Notes: generated by a model from the sequence alone, not told the origin. A DNA stretch of 17,834 bases from Paracoccus sp. SCSIO 75233 (GCF_027912675.1 NZ_CP115767.1:1-17834), one strand, 5' to 3'; shown: positions 6,016-14,048, counted from the first letter of the stretch. A program made the numbers and translations.

Positions 6016-7295
6016 TGTCCCCGATCGCCGCCCTTTCCGGGTTTCTCGCCCTGCTGGTCGCAGGCTTTCCCGTCTTCCTCGTTCTCGGGATCGTCTCGCT
6101 GGTGCTCTTTGCCGCCGAAGGCCGTCCTATGGTCGCCCTGCCGCAGCTCTTTATCGACCACCTGAAATCCGACACGCTGGTCTCGGTGCCCTTCTTCGTG
6201 ATCGCCGCGACCTTCATGCAGCGGGGTGGCATCGCCAAGGCGCTGGTCGATTTCGCCTATAGCTGGATCGGCGGCGTGCGCGGCGGCATTGCCCTGGTCT
6301 GCGTGCTGGCCACGATGGTCTTTTCGGCGATCTCCGGCTCGTCGGTTGCCACCGCTATGGCCATGGGGACGCTGCTGGTCCCGGCCATGCGCGACACCGG
6401 CTATGACGAAAAGTTCGCGCTCGGGGTTGTGGCTTCTTCGGGGACGCTCGGCATCCTGATCCCGCCCTCACTGGCGATGATCCTCTTTGCCGTGGTCGCC
6501 GGGGAAAGCGTGCCGCAGCTGTTTCTCGCGGGGGTGATCCCCGGCATGCTGCAGGTCGGCATCTTTGCGGCTTGGATCATCTATGTCTCGCGTCGACGCG
6601 GCTATGCCGCCGGTTCAACAATGAGCCGGGCCGAATTCTGGGCCGTCAACCGCCGCGCCCTGCCCGCGATGCTGCTGCCGCTGATCATCCTCGGCGGGAT
6701 CTACAGCGGCCTGGTCACGGTCAACGAAGCCGCCGGCATGGCCGCCTTTGTCTCGATCGTCGTCTCGGTCGTCTTCTACAAGGGCTGCACCATGTCCGAG
6801 CTTCCCCGCATCCTGGCCGATGCGATACAGGCCACGGCGGTGATCTTCTTTATCACCATCGGGGCGCTCGCCTTCGGGCACTGGATCACCTCGGAAGGTT
6901 TCGCGCGGCAGATGGTCGACTACGTGACCGAGAACGAGCTTTCGGCCTGGCACTTCCTGCTGCTGATCAACCTGGTGATGTTCATGCTGGGGATGTTCCT
7001 CGAAACCATCGCGGTGATCCTGATCGTGGTGCCGCTGGTGCTGCCGCTGCTTGCGCCGCTCGGGATCGACCCGGTGCATTTCGCGGTGATCATCGTGATC
7101 AACATGGAGATCGCGCTGCTGACGCCACCGGTCGGGCTGAACCTTTTCATCATGGCCTCGACCACCGGCGCGCCGGTCGACCGGGTGGCGCGCGGGGTCC
7201 TGCCGTTCATCGCCCTGCTGCTGGTGCTTCTCGCCATGGTCACCTTCATCCCGCAACTCTCGCTGTTCCTGCCGGAGATGTTCTATGGACGCTGA
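6015..7295 (+). CDS. dctM: TRAP transporter large membrane subunit DctM
   Basis: Large permease subunit that moves the substrate using a sodium gradient, in the inner membrane. It has 426 residues, the normal length. Seen: many hydrophobic helices throughout, SGSSVATAMAMGTLLVPAM, GTLGILIPPSLAMILFAVV and the C-terminal LTPPVGLNLFIMAS, all typical of DctM. The ATG at 6015 was chosen over the longer open frame (back to 5766) because the upstream part is only the dctQ sequence read in another frame, and because the TGATG overlap is usual for this pair. Its end overlaps the MmgE/PrpD gene by 11 bp, so transport and catabolism are one transcription unit. Confidence 0.93.
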   Translation: MSPIAALSGFLALLVAGFPVFLVLGIVSLVLFAAEGRPMVALPQLFIDHLKSDTLVSVPFFVIAATFMQRGGIAKALVDFAYSWIGGVRGGIALVCVLATMVFSAISGSSVATAMAMGTLLVPAMRDTGYDEKFALGVVASSGTLGILIPPSLAMILFAVVAGESVPQLFLAGVIPGMLQVGIFAAWIIYVSRRRGYAAGSTMSRAEFWAVNRRALPAMLLPLIILGGIYSGLVTVNEAAGMAAFVSIVVSVVFYKGCTMSELPRILADAIQATAVIFFITIGALAFGHWITSEGFARQMVDYVTENELSAWHFLLLINLVMFMLGMFLETIAVILIVVPLVLPLLAPLGIDPVHFAVIIVINMEIALLTPPVGLNLFIMASTTGAPVDRVARGVLPFIALLLVLLAMVTFIPQLSLFLPEMFYGR

Positions 7296-8628
7296 CACAC
7301 CCCCGCTGCCGCTGACCCGATCGGTCGCCGACTGGATCGGCCGGGCCGACAGCCTGCCGGTCGGACCATCGGCCCTGACTTGGGCACGGCACTGCCTGCT
7401 GGACTGGACCGCCGTCACCATCGCGGCGCGCAGCGAACCGCTGGTTGCCGCGACCCTCGCCACCGCACGCGAAGACGCCACCGGCGCGGCCTCGGTGGTC
7501 GGGCATAATGACCGCATCAGCCCGGCCTGGGCGGTTCTGGTCAACGGTGCGGCGGGGCATGCGCTGGATTACGACGATGTCAATTCCGCCATGGTCGGCC
7601 ATCCGACCGTCGCCGTGCTGCCCGCCCTGCTGACCCGCGCCGAGACCCGCGATCTGCCGGTCGGGCCGGTGCTCGACGCGCTGGTGCGCGGTTACGAGGT
7701 CGCGGCGCGGCTCGGTGCGATGATCGGCGCCGATCACTATGCGCAGGGGTTCCACAACACTGCCACCATCGGCACCTTCGGCAGTGCGGCGGCGCTTGCC
7801 GCGCTGGACCGGTTCACGGAGGATCAGACCGCCCATGCGCTCGGCGTCGCGGCGGCGCGGGCGGCAGGGCTCAAATCGATGTTCGGCACGATGACCAAGC
7901 CGGTGCAGGTAGGCGCGGCGGCGCAGGCCGGATACCTTGCCACGCGGTTGGTCGCCAACGGGCTGAGCGCCTATCCAGACGCCATCGAATCTGCGCAGGG
8001 CTTTCTGCAGGCCCATGGCCTGAACCCCGCCGCGCCGGTCTTTGATCCCGCGCCGCAGGGTGTCTTTGCGGTGGAACAGACACTCTTTAAACGCCACGCC
8101 GCCTGCTACCTGACCCATGCCGCCATCGAATGCATCCAGGTGCTGGTCGCCGATCACGGCGCGGACGGCATCGATCGCCTGACCCTGCATGTGCCCAATG
8201 CCATTCTGGGGTCGTGCAACATCGACGACCCCGCCACGGATCTCGAATGCAAGTTCAGCCTGCGCCACATCGCAGCCATGGTCCTGTCCCGGACCGATAC
8301 CGCCGATCTCGGCGCCTATGACGTGGACCATGCCCGGACCGAAGCGATGCAGGCCTTGCGCAACCGCGTCCGCGTGATCGGAGAGGATGTTCCCGCCTCG
8401 GCGCTGATGTGGTCTCGGGTCTCGGCGCAGCTGACCGACGGGCGCACGGCCGAGGTCGAATTCGACACCGGCGTCCCGGAAACGGACACCGATGCGCAGT
8501 GGCAGGCGCTCTGCGACAAGGCCGGCCGCATCATCGACCCGGTCCTCGGACCGGGGCGCGCCGGCCGCATCATCACCCTCATCGAGCAAGACGCCCCGGT
8601 GAAACAGCTGTTGGAGGCAACAAGATGA
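7285..8628 (+). CDS. MmgE/PrpD family protein
   Basis: Cytoplasmic enzyme of the MmgE/PrpD family, 447 residues, full length. The family includes 2-methylcitrate dehydratase and cis-aconitate decarboxylase (which makes itaconate), as well as members of unknown activity. Seen: GHALDYDDVN at 91-100, GHPTVAVLPALL at 106-117, GYEVAARLG at 137-145, GFHNTATIGTFGSAAAL at 155-171 and KSMFGTMTKPVQVG near 210, all in family order. It starts inside dctM and ends with ATGA overlapping the hydratase gene. MmgE/PrpD proteins also occur in the Pseudomonas itaconate gene cluster, where the CoA-transferase, hydratase and lyase do the main steps. Here it may interconvert or dehydrate a precursor; the exact reaction cannot be told. 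Confidence 0.88.
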   Translation: MDADTPPLPLTRSVADWIGRADSLPVGPSALTWARHCLLDWTAVTIAARSEPLVAATLATAREDATGAASVVGHNDRISPAWAVLVNGAAGHALDYDDVNSAMVGHPTVAVLPALLTRAETRDLPVGPVLDALVRGYEVAARLGAMIGADHYAQGFHNTATIGTFGSAAALAALDRFTEDQTAHALGVAAARAAGLKSMFGTMTKPVQVGAAAQAGYLATRLVANGLSAYPDAIESAQGFLQAHGLNPAAPVFDPAPQGVFAVEQTLFKRHAACYLTHAAIECIQVLVADHGADGIDRLTLHVPNAILGSCNIDDPATDLECKFSLRHIAAMVLSRTDTADLGAYDVDHARTEAMQALRNRVRVIGEDVPASALMWSRVSAQLTDGRTAEVEFDTGVPETDTDAQWQALCDKAGRIIDPVLGPGRAGRIITLIEQDAPVKQLLEATR

Positions 8629-9119
8629 CGGACACCATCGTCACCGATCTCAAATCGCGCGCCCGGACGTGGCACCGCGGACACTATTACGAGGACTTTG
8701 CGCTGGATCAGACCTTTGTCCATCACTGGGGGCGGACGCTGACCGAGGCGGACAATACCGTCTTCACCACGCTGACCCTGCACTACAACCCGATCTATAC
8801 CAACGCCGATTTCGCCCGCGCCCAGGGTCATGCCGGGGCGGTGGTCTGCCCGCTTCTGGTGTTCAACACGATCTTTGGCCTCTCGGTCGAGGATCTGTCG
8901 GAAATCGGCGGCCCCTTTCTGGGCGTCGACAAGATGACCCACCACCGGCCGGTGATCGTGGGGGAAACCGTCTATGCCCGGTCCCGCGTGATCGACCGGC
9001 GGGAACCGAAAAGCCGCCCGGACTACGGCATCGTCACCTGGGCAACCACCGGGCTGGATGAAACCGGCGCGCCGGTGATCGACTTTGAACGCGCCAATCT
9101 CGTGAGGAAGAGACCATGA
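8625..9119 (+). CDS. MaoC-like hydratase (hot-dog fold), first copy
   Basis: A 164-residue single hot-dog domain of the MaoC family, expected to add water to an enoyl-CoA. Seen: YYEDFALDQTFVHHWGRTLTE at the N terminus and LTLHYNPIYTNADFA at 51-65. In classical (R)-specific hydratases the latter motif reads GDxNPxH, with Asp and His catalytic; here those positions are His53 and Tyr58, so the catalytic dyad differs from the textbook one. GGPFLGVDKMTHHRPVIVGETVYARSRV further on is typical of the mesaconyl/itaconyl-CoA hydratase-type group. A GGAGG ribosome binding site precedes ATG 8625, which overlaps the previous stop (ATGA); the next gene overlaps in the same way. The open frame reaches upstream to 8409 but that part is a shadow of the previous gene. 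Confidence 0.88.
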   Translation: MTDTIVTDLKSRARTWHRGHYYEDFALDQTFVHHWGRTLTEADNTVFTTLTLHYNPIYTNADFARAQGHAGAVVCPLLVFNTIFGLSVEDLSEIGGPFLGVDKMTHHRPVIVGETVYARSRVIDRREPKSRPDYGIVTWATTGLDETGAPVIDFERANLVRKRP

Positions 9120-10351
9120 CCGAACCGCTGACCCCCAACCAGGGCTACCTCACCGAAGAACGCCTGATGATCCGCGACCTTGCACGGGACTTTACCCGGA
9201 ACGAGGTGCTGCCCGCCGCCAACCGGCTCGATCCTGAACACGGCACCATCCCGCCCGAGCTGATCACCAAGATGGCCGATCTGGGCCTCTTCGGCATCAC
9301 CGTCCCCGAGGACGAAGGCGGTCAGGGCCTCGGCGCCTTTGAATACTGCCTCGTCGCCGAAGAGCTGGCGCGCGGCTGGATGTCGGTCGCCTCGCTCATC
9401 GCGCGTGGCAACGGCACGTTCTACAAGGAGGGGCTGCGCAAGGATCATCCGCGACGCCAGGAACTTCTGTCGCGCAGCGCCTCGGGCGACATGCTGGTGG
9501 CCTATGCCCTGTCCGAGCCGAACACCGGGTCCGACCTGTCCTCGATTGCCTGCCGTGCGGTCAAGGACGGTGAGGACTGGCTGATCTCGGGTCAGAAATA
9601 CTGGTGCACCTTCGCCGATGGCGCCGATGCCATCCTGGTCTTTGCCCGCACCTCGCCACCGCCCGCCGCCGACAAGCGGCATTTGGGCATCTCGGCCTTT
9701 CTGGTCGAGAAACCGCGCGGCGAACTGCCCGCGAACTGCAGCGGCGCGCCGATCCCCAAGATCGGCTATTTTGGCTGGAACACGTTTGAGCTGTCGTTCG
9801 ATGGCTGCCGCGTCCCGGCCAGAGCAATGATCGGCGACGAGGGCAAGGCGTTCTACATGATGGCCGCCGGGCTGGAAACCGCCCGCGCCCATACCGCTGC
9901 GCGCTCCATCGGACTGGCGCAGGGCGCTCTGGACGATGCCATTGCCTACGCCAGGGACCGACGCCAATTCGCCGTGCCGATCGCGGAATTCCAGGCGATC
10001 CGCTTCAAGATCGCCACCATGGCCACCAAGATCGAGGCCGCGCGCCAGCTGCTCTATCATGTCTGCACCCAGATCGACCTGGGCAAGCGCTGCGATACCG
10101 AATCCTCGATGGTGAAATATTTCGCCTCCGAGATCGCCGAAGAGGTGACCTCGGAATCGCTGCAGATCCATGGCGGCGCGGGCTATACGAAACTCTTTGC
10201 GGTTGAACGCCACTGGCGCGACGCGCGGCTGACCAAGATCTTCGAGGGCACCTCGGAGATCCAGCAGCGGATCATTTCGGACAACCTGCTGGGCCGCTCC
10301 GAGATCGACAAGCAGATCGCCCGCAACGCCTATTCCAAGACCTACGGGTGA
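9116..10351 (+). CDS. Acyl-CoA dehydrogenase
   Basis: FAD-dependent acyl-CoA dehydrogenase, 411 residues. Seen: ALSEPNTGSDLSS at 131-143 (flavin-binding signature), RRQFAVPIAEFQAIRFKIA at 282-300, LQIHGGAGYTK at 349-359 and KIFEGTSEIQQRII at 374-387. Glu377 lies where medium-chain dehydrogenase has its catalytic base. It would make a 2,3-double bond in a CoA ester, for example methylsuccinyl-CoA to mesaconyl-CoA, and pass the electrons to electron-transfer flavoprotein. Only the first codons of etfB remain downstream (13078), so the flavoprotein must come from elsewhere in the host. It overlaps the upstream hydratase by 4 bp. A homologous dehydrogenase is also part of the Pseudomonas itaconate cluster. 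Confidence 0.93.
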   Translation: MTEPLTPNQGYLTEERLMIRDLARDFTRNEVLPAANRLDPEHGTIPPELITKMADLGLFGITVPEDEGGQGLGAFEYCLVAEELARGWMSVASLIARGNGTFYKEGLRKDHPRRQELLSRSASGDMLVAYALSEPNTGSDLSSIACRAVKDGEDWLISGQKYWCTFADGADAILVFARTSPPPAADKRHLGISAFLVEKPRGELPANCSGAPIPKIGYFGWNTFELSFDGCRVPARAMIGDEGKAFYMMAAGLETARAHTAARSIGLAQGALDDAIAYARDRRQFAVPIAEFQAIRFKIATMATKIEAARQLLYHVCTQIDLGKRCDTESSMVKYFASEIAEEVTSESLQIHGGAGYTKLFAVERHWRDARLTKIFEGTSEIQQRIISDNLLGRSEIDKQIARNAYSKTYG

Positions 10352-10355
10352 TACC

Positions 10356-10847
10356 ATGTTTATGACCCCCTCTGACCTGACCTCGCGCGATACCTATTTC
10401 GAGGATTTCGAACCCGGCGAGGTGATCCGCCACGCCCGCGGCAAGACCATGACCGAGATGGACAATGTGCTGCTGACCAATCTGGTGATGAACACCGCCC
10501 ACGCCCATTTCAACGAGGACTTCATGAAGGACGCCTTCAAGGGCGTCGCGGGGTTCGATACCCGCGTGGTCTATGGCGGGCTGAACTTTTCGCTGGTGGT
10601 CGGGCTGGCCGCGCAGGACACCGGCGAACAGGTGATCGCCGAACTGGGCATGGATGCCATCCGGCTCCGCACCCCGGTGCATCATGGCGATACGCTCTAT
10701 GCCTTTACCGAGGTGCTGGAAAAACGCGATGCCGACAGGGCGGACGCCGGGATCATCCGGTTCAAGCACTATGGCATCAACCAGCAGGACAAGCTGGTCT
10801 GCGAACTGGAACGGACCGTGCTGATCCGCCGCCGGGTGGCGGCATGA
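10356..10847 (+). CDS. MaoC-like hydratase (hot-dog fold), second copy
   Basis: A 163-residue hot-dog protein of the MaoC family, clearly diverged from the one at 8625. Seen: TYFEDFEPGEVIRHARGKTMTEMDNVLLT, then NTAHAHFNEDFM at 46-57, where the classical GDxNPxH active-site motif would be. Asn46 replaces the Asp, while His49 and His51 are near the histidine position. RTPVHHGDTLYAFTEVLEKR at 105-124 is the usual second half of the fold. Two single-domain hydratases in one operon may act on two intermediates or may form a heteromeric enzyme, as known for some steroid-degradation MaoC pairs; the sequence does not decide. It starts 4 bp after the dehydrogenase stop and overlaps the CoA-transferase gene by ATGA. 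Confidence 0.87.
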   Translation: MFMTPSDLTSRDTYFEDFEPGEVIRHARGKTMTEMDNVLLTNLVMNTAHAHFNEDFMKDAFKGVAGFDTRVVYGGLNFSLVVGLAAQDTGEQVIAELGMDAIRLRTPVHHGDTLYAFTEVLEKRDADRADAGIIRFKHYGINQQDKLVCELERTVLIRRRVAA

Positions 10848-12073
10848 GCGACACGGCCCCCGCTGGACCGCTGGACGGCATCACTGTTCTGGACCTTACC
10901 GCGATGCTGGCCGGTCCCTTTGCCACCATGGTGCTGGGCGATCTCGGAGCCCGCATCATCAAGGTCGAATCCGCCGAGGGCGACATGGTCCGCCCCTCGG
11001 CCCGCCTGCCCGGCAATGACGATCCCAAGGGGTTCGGCGGCTATTTCCAGTCGATCAACCGCAACAAGGAATCCATCGTCATCGATCTCAAGTCGGCCGG
11101 GGGCAAAGAGATCGTCCGCCGTCTCGCCGCGCAGTCCGACATCGTGGTCGAGAATTTCCGCGCCGGGGTGATGGATCGTCTGGGCCTGTCCTACGAGGAC
11201 CTCAGCGCGCTCAGACCCGGTCTGGTCTATGGTTGCATCCGCGGCTTTGGCGACGCGCGGACCGGCCGTAGCCCCTATGCCGACTGGCCCGCCTTTGACG
11301 TGGTCGCCCAGGCCATGGGCGGCATCATGGGGATCACCGGTCTGGCGGGGGGCGAGCCGACCAAGATCGGCGCCGGGATCGGCGACACCGTGCCCTCGCT
11401 CTTTCTGGCGACCGGGGTACTGGCCGCGCTGCACCGGGCCCGCGCCACCGGCGAAAGCCAGTTCGTCGACGTGGGCATGTACGACTCGGTCCTCGCCGTC
11501 TGTGAACGCATCGTCTACCAGAACTCGTATTTCGACGAGAACCCCGGCCCCGAGGGATCGAGCCACCCGCTGCTCTGCCCCTTCGGCCTGTTCCCCACCA
11601 CCGACGGCCATGTCGCCATCGGCTGCCCGCGCGATCACTTCTGGGCGATCCTGGCCGAAGAGATGGGCCAGCCCGCCCTTGCCACCGATCCCAGGTTCCG
11701 CACCAACGAAGACCGGGTGAAACACCGCGCCCGGACCGAGGCGCTGGTTCGCGACTGGACCGCGCGGCTGTCCAAGCAGCAGATCATGGAGCGGCTCGGC
11801 GGGCGTATCCCCCTCGGACCGGTGAACCGCGCGGGCGACATCGTCACCGATCCCCATGTCGCCGCGCGCAACATGCTGGCCACCGTCGATCAGCCCGGTC
11901 CCGGCGGCCGCGAGGTGCAGATCGTGAACACGCCGATCCACCTGCTCGAAACCCCCGGCGGCGTGCGCAACCGCAGCCCGCTGCTGGGCGAACATACCGA
12001 CCGGGTCCTGGCCGAAATCGGCTTCGGACCCGACGACATTACCGAACTCCACGCCTCGGGCGTGGTCGCCTAG
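10844..12073 (+). CDS. Class III (CaiB/BaiF) CoA-transferase
   Basis: A 409-residue family III CoA-transferase that moves CoA from a donor such as succinyl-CoA to a free acid, here probably the imported dicarboxylate. Seen: GITVLDLTAMLAGPFATMVLGDLGA with the ADLGA-like signature near 32-37, IKVESAEGDMVR at 39-50, VVENFRAGVMDRLGLSYEDL at 101-120 and VDVGMYDSVLAV at 208-219. Asp214 is at the usual position of the catalytic aspartate. The C-terminal GPVNRAGDIVTDPH region is also typical. This is the enzyme type used for itaconate and mesaconate activation in known pathways, but family III members with other acids are common. The gene is coupled to the upstream hydratase by an ATGA overlap and is 9 bp from the lyase gene. 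Confidence 0.92.
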   Translation: MSDTAPAGPLDGITVLDLTAMLAGPFATMVLGDLGARIIKVESAEGDMVRPSARLPGNDDPKGFGGYFQSINRNKESIVIDLKSAGGKEIVRRLAAQSDIVVENFRAGVMDRLGLSYEDLSALRPGLVYGCIRGFGDARTGRSPYADWPAFDVVAQAMGGIMGITGLAGGEPTKIGAGIGDTVPSLFLATGVLAALHRARATGESQFVDVGMYDSVLAVCERIVYQNSYFDENPGPEGSSHPLLCPFGLFPTTDGHVAIGCPRDHFWAILAEEMGQPALATDPRFRTNEDRVKHRARTEALVRDWTARLSKQQIMERLGGRIPLGPVNRAGDIVTDPHVAARNMLATVDQPGPGGREVQIVNTPIHLLETPGGVRNRSPLLGEHTDRVLAEIGFGPDDITELHASGVVA

Positions 12074-12082
12074 GAGACCCCA

Positions 12083-13000
12083 ATGAAGAACACCACCCGC
12101 CCGAAGCGCCTGCGGCGCTGCCAGCTCTCCGTGCCCGGAAGCTCCGAAAAGATGATGCGCAAGGCCGCCGGAATGGACCTCGACTACGTCTTTCTCGATC
12201 TTGAGGACGCCGTGGCCCCGAACCGCAAGAAAGAGGCGCGCGGCATGGTGGTCGAGGTGCTGAATACGCTCGACTTTGGCCGCACCACGCGCTGCGTGCG
12301 CATCAACGACACCGGCACACCCTATTGCTACGGCGATATCATCGAGGTGGTCACCGGCGCGCGCGAGAATGTCGATGTGATCATGCTGACTAAGCCCTTC
12401 ACCCCCGCCGATCTGCTCTTTGTGGACAAGCTGCTCAGCCAGCTCGAGGCGGATCTGGGCCTGACCAAGAAGATCGGGCTGGAATGTCTGATCGAAGAGG
12501 TCGAGGCCATGGTCGCCGTGAACGAGATCGCCTCCTGTACCCCCCGGCTCGAGGCGCTGATCTTCGGTATCGGAGACTATTCCGCCAGCCAGGGCGTCCC
12601 CTTTGCCGAGATCGAGGGCAAGGGCGATTACCCCGCAGACATATGGCACTACCAACGGCACCGGCTGATCATGGCCTGCCGGGCCAATGGCATCGACGCG
12701 GTGGACGGACCTTTCCCCGATTTCACCGACGCCGATCAGTTCCGCATCGAATGCCAGCGTGCGCAGATGCTGGGTGCAGTTGGAAAATGGGCGATACACC
12801 CCAGCCAAGTCACCATCGCACAAGAGGTATTCTCGCCTGCACAGGACGATGTGGACCGGGCGCGCGAGATCAAGGCGCTCTATGACGAGGCGCTGGACAA
12901 GGGCCTGGGCGCGGTGACCTACGAAGGCAAGATGATCGACATTGCCGTTGTGCGCCTGCTGCAGAACACGATCGACATGGCCGACCTGATCGGCATGTAG
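12083..13000 (+). CDS. CitE/HpcH-type acyl-CoA lyase (malyl-, methylmalyl- or citramalyl-CoA lyase)
   Basis: A 305-residue TIM-barrel lyase of the HpcH/HpaI-CitE family, closest in pattern to bacterial L-malyl-CoA/beta-methylmalyl-CoA lyases. Seen: RCQLSVPGSSEKMM at 12-25, FLDLEDAVAPN at 37-47, CVRINDTGTPY at 71-81, LECLIEEVEAM at 133-143 and FGIGDYSAS at 161-169 (Glu and Asp likely bind the metal). DGPFPDF at 208-214 and VGKWAIHPSQV at 233-243 complete the pattern. It would split a 3-hydroxyacyl-CoA made by the hydratases, giving acetyl-CoA plus pyruvate from citramalyl-CoA or propionyl-CoA plus glyoxylate from methylmalyl-CoA. It is the last intact gene of the operon. The start follows an AGGAGA ribosome binding site. 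Confidence 0.9.
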   Translation: MKNTTRPKRLRRCQLSVPGSSEKMMRKAAGMDLDYVFLDLEDAVAPNRKKEARGMVVEVLNTLDFGRTTRCVRINDTGTPYCYGDIIEVVTGARENVDVIMLTKPFTPADLLFVDKLLSQLEADLGLTKKIGLECLIEEVEAMVAVNEIASCTPRLEALIFGIGDYSASQGVPFAEIEGKGDYPADIWHYQRHRLIMACRANGIDAVDGPFPDFTDADQFRIECQRAQMLGAVGKWAIHPSQVTIAQEVFSPAQDDVDRAREIKALYDEALDKGLGAVTYEGKMIDIAVVRLLQNTIDMADLIGM

Positions 13001-13077
13001 AATAAACCAAAGGAGCGGCAGCCAGCATCGGGCGACGGCTCCTAGACAATAACTGGAACTTTAAGGAGTGACCGCAG

Positions 13078-13161
13078 ATGAAGGTGCTTGTGCCTGTCAA
13101 ACGCGTGATCGACTACAACGTGTTAAAGGCTGGGAGTCACGCCTGCTCGTTGTCTATGTAA
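13078..13161 (+). pseudogene. etfB: Truncated etfB (electron-transfer flavoprotein beta subunit), first 15 codons
   Basis: The frame starts MKVLVPVKRVIDYNV, which is the highly conserved N terminus of alphaproteobacterial EtfB, behind a good AAGGAG ribosome binding site. After codon 15 (about 13122) the match stops abruptly and the frame ends at TAA 13159 after 13 foreign codons. EtfB is normally about 250 residues and accepts electrons from acyl-CoA dehydrogenases, so in the donor genome etfBA probably followed the catabolic genes. The break marks the right edge of the transferred segment. No product with function is expected. Confidence 0.8.
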
Positions 13162-13408
13162 CGGAAGCCGCGCACGAGCAAAGCCTTGCTCTGATCTATG
13201 CTGGCCTAACCCGATTGAAGCGGAGTCAGGAAGGGAGCTGGCTGACAGTTGTGTGTTCCGCACCGCAGCTCCACGATTACGGTCGGACATTCCCAGATCA
13301 TGTGGCGGTGACGGACACAGCTGTATTGTAGGTGGTATCGGCACAAACGGTCGTTTTTGTCCGCCTCGCCTGCCCCGCCCAGGATCAACCGCTTAGCTAA
13401 GACAAAAA
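13123..13408. other. Unassigned stretch between the etfB break and the Tn3 inverted repeat
   Basis: No gene recognised. A plus-strand frame is open to 13331 and encodes residues such as RLLVVYVTEAAHEQSLALIY and SWLTVVCSAPQLHDYGR. This could be the tail of a gene cut off at the etfB junction, but I cannot name it, and its upstream part merely reads etfB in another frame. CTTAGCTAAG at 13392-13401 is a perfect 10-bp palindrome just outside the transposon end. Confidence 0.4.
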
Positions 13409-13447
13409 GGGGTAGATTCCGGTAGGGGGCAGGATCGTATCACAAGG
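13409..13447 (+). repeat. Left terminal inverted repeat of the Tn3-family element
   Basis: It begins GGGGT at 13409, contains the G-rich block AGGGGGC at 13424-13430 and ends ACAAGG at 13442-13447. This is the size (38-39 bp) and layout of Tn3-family ends, and many positions agree with the Tn5393-type repeat as I remember it. The resolvase stop codon lies inside it (13440-13442), as in other compact Tn3 elements. The matching right copy was not found. The bases just outside are AAAAA, but a target duplication cannot be tested without the other end. Confidence 0.7.
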
Positions 13448-14048
13448 CATTTTGGCGGTGCCGCCTGACGATGTCCGTGACGGTGTTTTTCGAGATGCCG
13501 AGGTCCCGGGCGATCCATCTGTATGACCTTCCGTCTTTGACAGCCTGTAGCACCTTCGGAGCCAGCTTGTCGGACTTGGGGCGCTGTCCTGGCTGGCGCC
13601 CAAGCTTCTTGCCGCGTGCTCGCGCCGCGGCGAGGCCGGATTTCACGCGCTCGCTGAGCAGATCGCGCTCGAATTGCGCGATCCCGGCCAGCATGGTGGC
13701 CATCATCCGACCGTGAGGTGTGTCGAGCTCGAAGGTCATGCCGTTCATAGCCACGACCGAGACTTTCCAGCCCGCAAGCCGATTGAGGGTATCGAGCAGG
13801 TCCTGAGTGGACCGCCCCCACCGGGAAAGCTCGCTGACCAGAATGGCGTCTATCTGCCGGGCCTGCGCGAGATCGAGGATCTGATTGCGGGCGGCGCGAT
13901 TGGCTGAGGCTCCGGAGGCCGTTTCCTTGAACACGCCGACTACGTCATAGCCGCCGCGTTCCGCAAATGCGGTCAGTTCCGCGACCTGCCGCTCGCAGGA
14001 CTGATCAGAAGTCGAAACTCTGGCGTAGATGGCCGCGCGTTGTCCCAG
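13440..14048 (-). CDS. tnpR: Tn3-family resolvase TnpR, apparently started at CTG
   Basis: Serine resolvase that resolves transposition cointegrates at the adjacent res site. From 14048 it encodes 202 residues: the catalytic start GQRAAIYARVSTSDQSCERQ with Ser12, then SELSRWGRSTQDLLDTLN, SVVAMNGMTFELDTPHGRMMA, EFERDLLSERVKSGLAAA-like helix E (here QFERDLL), GKKLGRQPGQRPKSDKL and the C-terminal HTH SYRWIARDLGISKNTVTDIV. The first conventional start (GTG 13934) would remove the catalytic serine. Upstream of it the family sequence continues intact, but no ATG, GTG or TTG occurs before the in-frame stop. CTG at 14048 sits 5 bases after GAGGGGG and is exactly where the family starts. Either a CTG start is used or the start codon has mutated and the gene is silent. 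Confidence 0.82.
   Translation of the reverse strand: MGQRAAIYARVSTSDQSCERQVAELTAFAERGGYDVVGVFKETASGASANRAARNQILDLAQARQIDAILVSELSRWGRSTQDLLDTLNRLAGWKVSVVAMNGMTFELDTPHGRMMATMLAGIAQFERDLLSERVKSGLAAARARGKKLGRQPGQRPKSDKLAPKVLQAVKDGRSYRWIARDLGISKNTVTDIVRRHRQNAL

Noticed and set aside
10769..12823. 684-residue minus-strand frame opposite the CoA-transferase and lyase genes
   Set aside because: Antisense shadow rich in His, Asp and Gly, as expected from GC-biased third positions; the plus-strand genes are well supported.
13002..13060. Possible terminator after the lyase gene (AGGAGC and GCTCCT arms at about 13011-13043)
   Set aside because: Only 6-bp arms with a 21-base loop and no T-run; the operon seems to have continued into etfB.
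13068..13331. 87-residue plus-strand frame over the etfB junction
   Set aside because: Its first third is etfB read out of frame. The remainder might be a gene tail, but nothing recognisable supports a complete gene.
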